A stretch of 64,000 bases of DNA from Streptomyces anulatus (GTDB lineage: Bacteria; Actinomycetota; Actinomycetes; Streptomycetales; Streptomycetaceae). Positions within the stretch are counted from its first letter, which is position 1. Each line of letters starts with the position of its first letter. Positions 9,008 through 16,457 of the stretch are shown in pieces. Position numbers and translations under genes: made by a program. The stretch covers positions 1-64,000 of the forward strand of contig NZ_JOEZ01000017.1 of NCBI RefSeq assembly GCF_000721175.1, given 5' to 3'. The notes under the pieces were generated by a model. That model was not told where the DNA came from and ran no database searches. It saw nothing but the letters and a program-made list of their open reading frames with translations.

Positions 9008-9910
9008 ATGACCCAACTCATCGACAAGACCGGCGCCCCCTTCCAGGCGACCGCCCCACGCACCCCCGCCTCCCGAACCGCCCGCCGCAAGGCGCTGCTG
9101 CACTGGATCGCCGTGCACTCCCTCGGGATCGCCGCCGCGCTCTTCTTCGTACTGCCGTTCGTCTTCGTGGTGCTGACCTCGCTGATGAGCGACCAGCAGG
9201 CGCTGACCCGCGACCTCACCCCGAACACCTGGGAGTGGGGCAACTACGAGCGGGTCTTCAACACCCCCGGCTTTCTGACCTGGTGGCGCAACACCCTGCT
9301 CTACGCGGGCGTCGGCACCGTCCTCACGGTGGTGTCGTCGGTCCCGGTGGCGTACGCGCTGGCGAAGTTCCGCTTCCGGGGCCGCAAGCTGTCGCTGATG
9401 CTCGTCATCTCGATGATGATGCTGCCGCCGCAGGTCGTCATCATCCCGATGTACCTGTTCTGGGCGAAGCAGATGGACCTGTCCGGCACCCTGTGGCCGC
9501 TGATCATCCCGATGGCCTTCGGCGACGCGTTCTCCATCTTCCTGCTGCGGCAGTTCCTGCTGACCATCCCGAACGAGTACCTGGACGCCGCCAAGGTCGA
9601 CGGCTGCGGTGAGTTCCGCACGCTGATGAAGGTCGTCCTGCCGATGGCCAGGCCCGGCATCGCGGCCATCGCCCTCTTCCAGTTCTTCTACGCCTGGAAC
9701 GACTACTTCGGGCCACAGATCTACGCCTCCGAGAACCCGGCCGCCTGGACGCTCAGTTACGGCCTCGAATCCTTCAAGGGCGCACACCACACCGACTGGA
9801 ACCTGACCATGGCCGCGACCGTTCTGGTCATGGCCCCCGTGATCGCCGTCTTCTTCTTCGCCCAGAAGGCATTCGTCGAGGGCGTCACACTGACCGGAGT
9901 GAAGGGCTGA
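9008..9910 (+). CDS. Carbohydrate ABC transporter permease (MalG-type)
   Basis: A 300-residue second permease, six TM segments, with EAA motif NEYLDAAKVDGCGEFRTLMKVVLP near residue 195. It starts 4 bp after the stop of the MalF-type gene and pairs with it. The C-terminus ends in a TM helix and FVEGVTLTGVKG, the usual MalG-family tail. The next gene (GH4) begins 2 bp after its stop. Confidence 0.93.
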   Translation: MTQLIDKTGAPFQATAPRTPASRTARRKALLHWIAVHSLGIAAALFFVLPFVFVVLTSLMSDQQALTRDLTPNTWEWGNYERVFNTPGFLTWWRNTLLYAGVGTVLTVVSSVPVAYALAKFRFRGRKLSLMLVISMMMLPPQVVIIPMYLFWAKQMDLSGTLWPLIIPMAFGDAFSIFLLRQFLLTIPNEYLDAAKVDGCGEFRTLMKVVLPMARPGIAAIALFQFFYAWNDYFGPQIYASENPAAWTLSYGLESFKGAHHTDWNLTMAATVLVMAPVIAVFFFAQKAFVEGVTLTGVKG

Positions 9911-9911
9911 C

Positions 9912-11177
9912 ATGAAGCTCGCAGTAGTGGGTGGCGGGTCCACCTACACCCCTGAACTGATCGACGGATTCGCCCGGCTGCGGGACACGCTGCCGATCGA
10001 GGAACTGGTGCTCGTCGATCCGGCGGCCGACCGCCTGGACCTGGTGGGAGGACTCGCCCGGCGGATCTTCGCCAGGCAGGACCACGCCGGGAAGATCACG
10101 ACCACCACCGACATCGACGCGGGCGTCGCCGACGCCGACGCGGTCCTGCTCCAGCTGCGCGTCGGCGGACAGGCCGCGCGCAACCAGGACGAGACCTGGC
10201 CGCTGGAGTGCGGCTGCGTCGGCCAGGAGACCACCGGCGCCGGCGGTCTCGCCAAGGCGCTGCGCACCGTGCCGGTCGTCCTGGACATCGCCGAGCGGGT
10301 CCGCCGCGCCAACCCGGACGCCTGGATCATCGACTTCACCAACCCGGTCGGCATCGTCACCCGCGCCCTGCTCCAGGCCGGGCACAAGGCCGTCGGCCTG
10401 TGCAACGTGGCGATCGGCTTCCAGCGGAAGTTCGCCCGGATGCTGGACGTGAACCCCTCCGAGGTACACCTCGACCACGTCGGGCTCAATCACCTGACCT
10501 GGGAACTGGGCGTACGCCTGGGCGGCCCGGACGGTGAGAACGTCCTGCCCAGGCTGCTCGCCGAGCACGGCGACACCATCGCCGACGACCTCCACATGGA
10601 CCGCCGGATCGTTGACCGGCTCGGGGTCGTCCCCTCCTACTACCTGCGCTACTTCTACGCCCACGACGAGGTGGTCAGGGAGCTCGGCACCAAGCCGTCC
10701 CGGGCCGCCGAGGTCGCGGCGATGGAGAAGGAGCTGCTCGCCATGTACGGCGACCCGACGCTGGACGAGAAGCCCGGGCTGCTCGCCAAGCGCGGCGGCG
10801 CGTTCTACTCGGAGGCGGCCGTGGACCTGGCGGCCTCCCTGCTGGGCAACGGCGGCTCCCCGGTCCAGGTGGTCAACACGTACAACAACGGGACCCTGCC
10901 GTTCCTCCCGGACGACGCGGTGATCGAGGTCCAGGCCCGGGTCGGGCACGACGGCGCGGCGCCGCTGGCCGTCCCGCCGCTGGACCCGCTGTACGCCGGT
11001 CTGATCGCCAACGTGACGGCGTACGAGGACCTCGCCCTGGAAGCCGCGCTGCGCGGCGGCCGGGACCGGGTCTTCAAGGCGCTGCTCGCCCACCCCCTGA
11101 TCGGCCAGTACGCGTACGCCGAGGGCCTCACCGAGCGGCTGATCGCGCACAACCGGGAGCACCTCGCGTGGGCGTGA
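9912..11177 (+). CDS. Family 4 glycoside hydrolase (6-phospho-beta-glucosidase type)
   Basis: A 421-residue cytoplasmic enzyme of the NAD+ and Mn2+ dependent GH4 family, which cleaves glycosides by oxidation at C3 and elimination. The N-terminal Rossmann motif is MKLAVVGGGSTYTPEL. DFTNPVGIVTRAL and the metal-binding CNVAIGFQ are in the expected places, and the HVGLNHLTW element is typical of the 6-phospho-beta-glucosidase branch. In an ABC-type operon the substrate arrives unphosphorylated, so a kinase step should come first. The adjacent kinase gene overlaps it by 10 bp and could supply that phosphate. Specificity (glucose or GlcNAc) is not decided by sequence. Confidence 0.9.
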   Translation: MKLAVVGGGSTYTPELIDGFARLRDTLPIEELVLVDPAADRLDLVGGLARRIFARQDHAGKITTTTDIDAGVADADAVLLQLRVGGQAARNQDETWPLECGCVGQETTGAGGLAKALRTVPVVLDIAERVRRANPDAWIIDFTNPVGIVTRALLQAGHKAVGLCNVAIGFQRKFARMLDVNPSEVHLDHVGLNHLTWELGVRLGGPDGENVLPRLLAEHGDTIADDLHMDRRIVDRLGVVPSYYLRYFYAHDEVVRELGTKPSRAAEVAAMEKELLAMYGDPTLDEKPGLLAKRGGAFYSEAAVDLAASLLGNGGSPVQVVNTYNNGTLPFLPDDAVIEVQARVGHDGAAPLAVPPLDPLYAGLIANVTAYEDLALEAALRGGRDRVFKALLAHPLIGQYAYAEGLTERLIAHNREHLAWA

Positions 11178-12169
11178 ACGTGTCGGTCGTCGCCATCGAC
11201 GCGGGCAACAGCAAGACCGACGTGGCACTGATCGGCGAGGACGGCACGGTGCTGTCCACGGCGCGCGGCGGTGGCTTCCAGCCGCCCGTGATCGGGGTGG
11301 AGGCCGCGATCGACGTGCTGGCCGCCGTCCTGGAGCGGGCGGCCGCGGGCCTGCCGGGCGCCGGGGGCCCGCGCGCCCGGCTCGGCTCGCCCGGCTCGCC
11401 CGTCCATGTCTCCGCGTGTCTGGCCAACGCCGATCTGCCGGTCGAGGAGGCCGAGTTGGCCGCCGCCCTGGAGGCTCGCGGGTGGGGCTCGTCGGTGGAG
11501 GTGCGCAACGACACCTTCGCGATCCTGCGCGCCGGGGTGGACGATCCCCGGGGCGTCGCGGTGGTGTGCGGGGCAGGGATCAACTGCGTGGGCATGACCC
11601 CGGACGGGCGGACCGCCCGCTTCCCCGCGATCGGGCGGATATCCGGTGACTGGGGCGGCGGTTCGGGGCTCGCGGAGGAGGCGCTGTGGTTCGCCGCGCG
11701 CGCCGAGGACGGGCGCGGTGAGCCGTCGGAGCTGGCCCACGCTCTGCCGGGCCACTTCGGGCTCGCCTCGATGTACGCGCTCATCGAGGCGTTGCACCGG
11801 GGCGGGATCCCGCTGGAGCGGCGGCACGAGCTGACGCCGGTGCTGTTCGCCACGGCCGCGGGCGGGGACCCGGTGGCCCTGGCGCTGGTGGAGCGGCTGG
11901 CCGAGGAGGTGGTGGCGATGGCGTCGGTCGCGCTGAGCAGGCTCGGTCTGCTGGAGGAGGAGGTTCCGGTGCTGCTGGGCGGCAGCGTGCTGGCCGCTCG
12001 CCATCCGCAGCTGAACGACCGGATCGCCGAACTCCTCGCGGTACGCGCCCCGAAGGCGGAGGTGCGCGTCGTGTGCGAGCCGCCCGTGCTGGGTGCGGCG
12101 CTGCTGGGCCTGGACCGTACGGGCGCGGCCCCGGAGGTCCACCGGAGGCTGCGCGCGCAGTACGTCTGA
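11168..12169 (+). CDS. BadF/BadG/BcrA/BcrD-type sugar kinase (N-acetylglucosamine kinase-like)
   Basis: A 333-residue ASKHA-fold kinase. The phosphate-1 motif is VVAIDAGNSKTDVALI, the phosphate-2 region is VAVVCGAGINCVG, and GRISGDWGGGSGLAEEALW is the family signature found in NagK-like kinases. Its start (GTG 11168) lies inside the end of the GH4 gene, indicating translational coupling. Likely role: ATP-dependent 6-phosphorylation of the imported amino sugar or disaccharide, or of the monosaccharide released by hydrolysis. It is the last gene of the operon. Confidence 0.88.
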   Translation: MGVNVSVVAIDAGNSKTDVALIGEDGTVLSTARGGGFQPPVIGVEAAIDVLAAVLERAAAGLPGAGGPRARLGSPGSPVHVSACLANADLPVEEAELAAALEARGWGSSVEVRNDTFAILRAGVDDPRGVAVVCGAGINCVGMTPDGRTARFPAIGRISGDWGGGSGLAEEALWFAARAEDGRGEPSELAHALPGHFGLASMYALIEALHRGGIPLERRHELTPVLFATAAGGDPVALALVERLAEEVVAMASVALSRLGLLEEEVPVLLGGSVLAARHPQLNDRIAELLAVRAPKAEVRVVCEPPVLGAALLGLDRTGAAPEVHRRLRAQYV

Positions 12170-12550
12170 GTGCCTCCGCGGTACGCCGTACGTCAGGGAG
12201 CGTCCCTCCGTGCGATTCGCGTGGGGGGACACTCCTCGTACGGGTGAACGCCTGGCACACACGGGACGCGGGGGAACCGATCGGACCTCTGGAACGTGTA
12301 CCTGATGGGGAGTCCGTTCACCGAAGGCCGTTCGCTCATGGGTGCGTATCCGGGCACGTCGCCCCCCTCGCCTTGATCGACCGCGTCCGCCCTGATCGAA
12401 TGCGGGGGCAGGTGAGGGATTGATGCGGGGGGCGAAGCGGGGACCGGACGTTCCTGGTGTGGACGTCCGTCGGCGGCCATACTTCTGGCCGGGCACGCGT
12501 CCTCGGGCCGGGGCGGAGGGCCCACCGTCAGTGACCGAGGGGGAGGTCGA
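12170..12550. other. 381-bp intergenic region before the signalling locus
   Basis: No gene is supported here. It should hold the terminator of the sugar operon and the promoter of the GlnX-like gene. I see no strong hairpin and no convincing -35/-10 pair; CATACT at 12478-12483 is only a weak -10 candidate. Confidence 0.3.
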
Positions 12551-13939
12551 GTGACACACCCGCCGAGCGGCGGCTCGCAGACGTTGCGTACGCCGGACCC
12601 GGTGTCCGCGCACGCCGCCGTGCCCGCCCAGCGTCGCACCACGTGGGCCGCCCAGGCGGTGCGCCTGCGCGCCGTGGCGACGACCGAGCCCGGCCGGCTC
12701 CAGATCATCGGGGCCGTCCTGGCCCTGCTGGTCGTGGCGTTCGGGGCGGTGACCACGCTGGAGATCTCGTCACGGTCCTCCTCGGCCGACGACGTGGTCA
12801 GCCGCAGTCAGCCGCTCAGCGCCGACGCGGCGGACATCTACCGCTTCCTGGCGGACGCGGACACGACGGCGGCCAGTGGGTTCCTCGCGGGCGCCCAGGA
12901 GCCCGAGGCCGTGCAGGAGCGGTATCGGAAGGACATCGAGGAGGCGGCCCGGCTGCTGGTGAAGGCCTCGGGGAGCACCGAATCCGACAGCGCGTCCAGC
13001 CATGAGATTGCCACCCTCAACAAGCTGCTCCCGGTCTACACGGGCCTGATCGAGCGCGCCCGCGCCAACAACCGCCAGGGCCTGCCCCTGGGCGGCGCCT
13101 ATCTCCGGTACGCGAACCAGAAGATGACCGGCGAGATGCTGCCGGCCGCCGAGCGGTTGTACGCGGCGGAGACGGGCCGGCTGGAGACGGACTCCGCCGA
13201 CGCCCGGCAGTGGCCCCTCCTCTCGCTCGGTGCCGGGATCCTGGTGCTCGGCGCCCTGGCGTGGATGCAGCGGCGCACCTACCGCCGGACGAACCGGGTG
13301 CTGAACCACGGGCTGCTGGCGGCGACGGCCGCCGCCTCGTTGGTGGTGCTCTGGCTGGCCGTGGGGCATGCGGTGGCCCGGGCGGAGCTGCGGTCGGCGA
13401 TGGTGCAGGGCCAGGCGTCCCTGGATGTGCTCAACGACGCGCGGATCAGCTCCCTGAAGGCGCGTGCCAACGAGAACCTCACCCTGGTGGCGCGTGGTGC
13501 GGTGCTGACCCCCGACGGCTCCGCCGACCAGTACGAGGCGGACTACACCACCGGGATGAAGGCGTTGGAAGCCCAGTTGGAGAAGGCCGAACGGCTCGCC
13601 GACGACACGAGCGGGGAAGCGCCGGTGGCCGAGGCGGCGGACGGCGTGGCCGAGTGGCAGGTCCGCCACCGCGAGGCCCGTGCCACGGACGACCACGGCG
13701 ACTACGACGGCGCCCTGAAGCAGATCATCGGCACCGACAAGTCCACCGGGCAGTCCTTCCAGCAGGTGGACGCCGGGCTGGAGAAGGCGCTCGCCCATGA
13801 GCAGGGCGAGTTCACCGCGGCGGCGAAGGACGGGCGCGGGGCCCTGCGGGGCCTGCCGACCGGGGCCGCGGCCCTGGCGGTCCTGGGGGCCATCGCCGTG
13901 ATCGTCGGGGTCAACCGCAGGCTCTCGGAGTACCGGTGA
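12551..13939 (+). CDS. GlnX-like four-TM sensor membrane protein
   Basis: A 462-residue membrane protein. Four hydrophobic segments are seen: near residues 53-75 (IIGAVLALLVVAFGAVTTL), 218-236 (LLSLGAGILVLGALAWM), 253-277 (LLAATAAASLVVLWLAVG) and 433-455 (AALAVLGAIAVIVGVN). Two helical regions between the pairs are probably extracytoplasmic, like a four-helix chemoreceptor sensor. GTG at 12551 is preceded by GGAGGT. It overlaps or abuts the periplasmic binding-protein gene and sits upstream of a PknG-like kinase, the same order of roles as mycobacterial GlnX, GlnH and PknG. Inferred role: relay of binding-protein occupancy across the membrane. Confidence 0.75.
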   Translation: MTHPPSGGSQTLRTPDPVSAHAAVPAQRRTTWAAQAVRLRAVATTEPGRLQIIGAVLALLVVAFGAVTTLEISSRSSSADDVVSRSQPLSADAADIYRFLADADTTAASGFLAGAQEPEAVQERYRKDIEEAARLLVKASGSTESDSASSHEIATLNKLLPVYTGLIERARANNRQGLPLGGAYLRYANQKMTGEMLPAAERLYAAETGRLETDSADARQWPLLSLGAGILVLGALAWMQRRTYRRTNRVLNHGLLAATAAASLVVLWLAVGHAVARAELRSAMVQGQASLDVLNDARISSLKARANENLTLVARGAVLTPDGSADQYEADYTTGMKALEAQLEKAERLADDTSGEAPVAEAADGVAEWQVRHREARATDDHGDYDGALKQIIGTDKSTGQSFQQVDAGLEKALAHEQGEFTAAAKDGRGALRGLPTGAAALAVLGAIAVIVGVNRRLSEYR

Positions 13940-13950
13940 GAGGGGCAGCG

Positions 13951-14988
13951 ATGAGCAGGCCGAAGGACCGGCCCGGGCGCGGCGGCCTGCGCGGCTGGGG
14001 CGGCGTGACGGGGATGGCGGCGGCCTGCGCGGTCACCGCCGCGCTCACGCTGCTGCCGCTGGCCCACCACAGCGGCGGGGCGGCCGGAGCGGACGCGTCG
14101 GGCGGCGGGGCGGTCACGGCCGTGCAGACGCGGGCCGAGGAGTGCACCGAGCCGGAGGCGAGCCTGCCCGCGTCGGGCGACGACGGGCCGAACATCGACA
14201 CGATCAAGCAGCGCGGCAAGCTGATCGCGGGCGTCGACCAGAACAGCTTCCGCTGGGGCTACCGCAATCCGGAGAGCCGTGAGCTCGAAGGGTTCGACAT
14301 CGACCTGGTGCGGGCCATCGCCAAGGACATCCTGGGCGACCCGGACGCGGTGATCTTCCGTGCGATCCCCACCAACCAGCGCATCGCCGCCCTGGAGAAC
14401 GACCGGGTCGACGTCGTCGTGCGGACGATGACGATCAACTGCAGGCGGCTGGAGCAGGTCTCCTTCTCCACCGCCTACTTCCAGGCCGGGCAGCAGGTGC
14501 TCGCCCCGAAGAAGTCGGCGATCACCGGCTACGACGAGTCGCTGAAGGGCAAGCGGGTCTGCTCGGCCGAGGGCTCCACCGCGTACGAGGCGCTGGAGGA
14601 GAAGTCCTTCGGGGCGCTCTACAAGGACGACTTCGACGGCACCGAGCGCGACCCGGACCTGCTGACCGTGCCCAGCCAGCTGGACTGCCTGGTGCGGCTC
14701 CAGCTCGGCGAGGTCGACGCGGTCGTCACGGACAACGCCCTGGCGGCCGGTCAGGCGGCGCAGGACCCGGCGGTGGAGCTCAAGGGGAAGGGCCCCTTCA
14801 CCACCGAGTACTACGGCGTCGCGACGAAGAAGGGCGCGAGAGATCTGGTGGCCCGGGTGAACAAGGTCCTCGTCGACTACCGCGCCGGCGGCACGAACAG
14901 CGCCTGGATGGCGTCGTACCGCGAGTGGCTGGCGGCCGGTCTTCCCGGCATCACCGCACCGCCCGCACCCAGGTACCGCGGCGACTGA
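13951..14988 (+). CDS. Glutamate/glutamine-type periplasmic binding protein (GlnH-like)
   Basis: A 345-residue family 3 solute-binding protein. An N-terminal hydrophobic segment (residues ~15-38) follows a basic stretch; the nearby MAAAC is a poor lipobox, so it may be a signal anchor. The core begins at IDTIKQRGKLIAGVDQN and shows LEGFDIDLVRAIAKDILG, the conserved family 3 signature, and DVVVRTMTINCRR for the ligand pocket. ATG 13951 is favoured over GTG 13936 because GAGAGGGG lies at RBS distance. No permease or ATPase is adjacent, so it is a sensor rather than a transporter component, as for mycobacterial GlnH. Confidence 0.85.
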   Translation: MSRPKDRPGRGGLRGWGGVTGMAAACAVTAALTLLPLAHHSGGAAGADASGGGAVTAVQTRAEECTEPEASLPASGDDGPNIDTIKQRGKLIAGVDQNSFRWGYRNPESRELEGFDIDLVRAIAKDILGDPDAVIFRAIPTNQRIAALENDRVDVVVRTMTINCRRLEQVSFSTAYFQAGQQVLAPKKSAITGYDESLKGKRVCSAEGSTAYEALEEKSFGALYKDDFDGTERDPDLLTVPSQLDCLVRLQLGEVDAVVTDNALAAGQAAQDPAVELKGKGPFTTEYYGVATKKGARDLVARVNKVLVDYRAGGTNSAWMASYREWLAAGLPGITAPPAPRYRGD

Positions 14989-15098
14989 CCCCGTAACGCC
15001 CCTGCGCGTACGGACCGGAGCGAGCAGACTCGAAGCAGAACGAAGCAGACCGATCCCGCCGGGCCCACCGGCCCGGCGGGGAGAGCGGAGAGGTGATC

Positions 15099-16457
15099 AT
15101 GGGCGTCGCGGGATCCTTCCCCAGCTTCGCGGGGAGGCCCCCCGGCCCGGTCATGGACCGGGAGGAGGCGGACCGTGCGCTGGCCCGGCTCGGTGCGGAG
15201 CACGAGGCCATCGAGACCTCGCTCCTCGCGCTCCAGGACCATGCCGGCCGCCGGCTCCTGGAGGGCGCCGAGCTGACCGGCGTCACCCGGGAGCGCTGGG
15301 CCACGACCGAGCAGTCGATCACCCTGCTGTGGGGCTATTTCGACGCGTACGCCGGCGCCCTGTCCGAGGCCCGGGAGATCCGTGCGCGCCGCCGTCAGCC
15401 GAACCGGGAGGACCTCACCGCGCTGACCGACCTGCTGCGCGGCGAGGCGGTCACCGTCGCCAACGCGGGTGCCGTGCCGCCGCCTTCGGCCGGGGGCCCG
15501 GCCCGGCTCTCCGAGCGGTTCTCGCTCCAGGAGCTGGTCGCCCGGATGAACGAGCTGTACGCCAGGTCCCTGGACATGGTCGTCGCCTCCGACTCCGTGT
15601 GGTCGGCGATGCCCGCCCGGATCGACCTGCTCGCGGCCGAGCTGCACCGGACGCGTTCGCTGGCGCACTCCGTGGGGGTGCGGCCCGGTGAGCATCCGGC
15701 CGGGGACGATCTGGCGGAGATCACCGAGGAGCTGACCACGCTGCGGGTGCAGGTGATCTCCGACCCGCTGGCGTTCTGGCTGCCGGGGCCCGGCAGCGCC
15801 GCGCCCGGCGGCGGTCGCCCCGACACCTCCCGCTACGACCGGGCCGCCCGCGCCCTGGAGGATGTACGGCGGGAGATCGAGGCGGTGCTCACGGTCCGGC
15901 AGGACGCCGAGGCGCGCCTGGTGCGGCTGCGGGACGTGCTCTCGCGGGCCGACCGCACCCTGACGGAGGCCCGGGCGGCGCGCGGCGAGGTGCTGGCGAA
16001 GATCGCCGCCTCCGAGGTGCCCGCGGTCAGCGGGCCGCCGACCGCCCTCCAGGAGCGGCTGGCGGCCGCGTCCGACCACCGCAGGCACGCCCAGTGGCAC
16101 CGGCTCTCACCGCTCCTGGAGTCGCTGGAGCAGGAGGCTGAGGACGAACTGCTGCGCGCCCGCGAGTCGCTGACCTCGGTGACGGCCCCGCTGGCGGTCC
16201 GCGCGGAGCTGCGCGGCCGGCTCGACGCGTACAAGGCGAAGGTGGCCCGGCACGGCCTGGCGGAGGATCCGGTGCTGATCGAGCGGTACGACGCGGCGCG
16301 CCGGATGCTGTGGAGCGCGCCGTGCGATCTGCGGGTCGCCGAGCAGGCCGTCCTGCGCTACCAGCACGCGGTCGCGGACTTGCTGACGCCGCGCCGGCCC
16401 GACGGACCGCAGGACCGGCGGGGCACGGGTACGGGCGAACACGGGGAGACACGATGA
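15099..16457 (+). CDS. Coiled-coil cytoplasmic protein of the PknG-like locus
   Basis: A 452-residue protein that I cannot assign to a named family. It is soluble, almost wholly helical, with heptad-rich stretches (for example residues ~245-300 and 320-360), consistent with coiled coils. ATG 15099 is favoured (GGAGAGG upstream) over GTG 15093. Its stop overlaps the kinase ATG (ATGA), so the two are translationally coupled and should act together, perhaps as a scaffold between the membrane sensor and the kinase. That role is inference from position only. Confidence 0.75.
   Translation: MGVAGSFPSFAGRPPGPVMDREEADRALARLGAEHEAIETSLLALQDHAGRRLLEGAELTGVTRERWATTEQSITLLWGYFDAYAGALSEAREIRARRRQPNREDLTALTDLLRGEAVTVANAGAVPPPSAGGPARLSERFSLQELVARMNELYARSLDMVVASDSVWSAMPARIDLLAAELHRTRSLAHSVGVRPGEHPAGDDLAEITEELTTLRVQVISDPLAFWLPGPGSAAPGGGRPDTSRYDRAARALEDVRREIEAVLTVRQDAEARLVRLRDVLSRADRTLTEARAARGEVLAKIAASEVPAVSGPPTALQERLAAASDHRRHAQWHRLSPLLESLEQEAEDELLRARESLTSVTAPLAVRAELRGRLDAYKAKVARHGLAEDPVLIERYDAARRMLWSAPCDLRVAEQAVLRYQHAVADLLTPRRPDGPQDRRGTGTGEHGETR

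Noticed and set aside
6428..9943. 1171-codon minus-strand open frame across the sugar transporter genes
   Set aside because: No domain; repeated Gly/Glu/His/Asp strings mirror the codon bias of the real genes on the plus strand.
1..12500. DasR-type (dre) sites near the GlcNAc-related genes
   Set aside because: No sequence close to the ACTGGTCTAGACCACT pattern was noticed; the local ROK palindrome is the better candidate.
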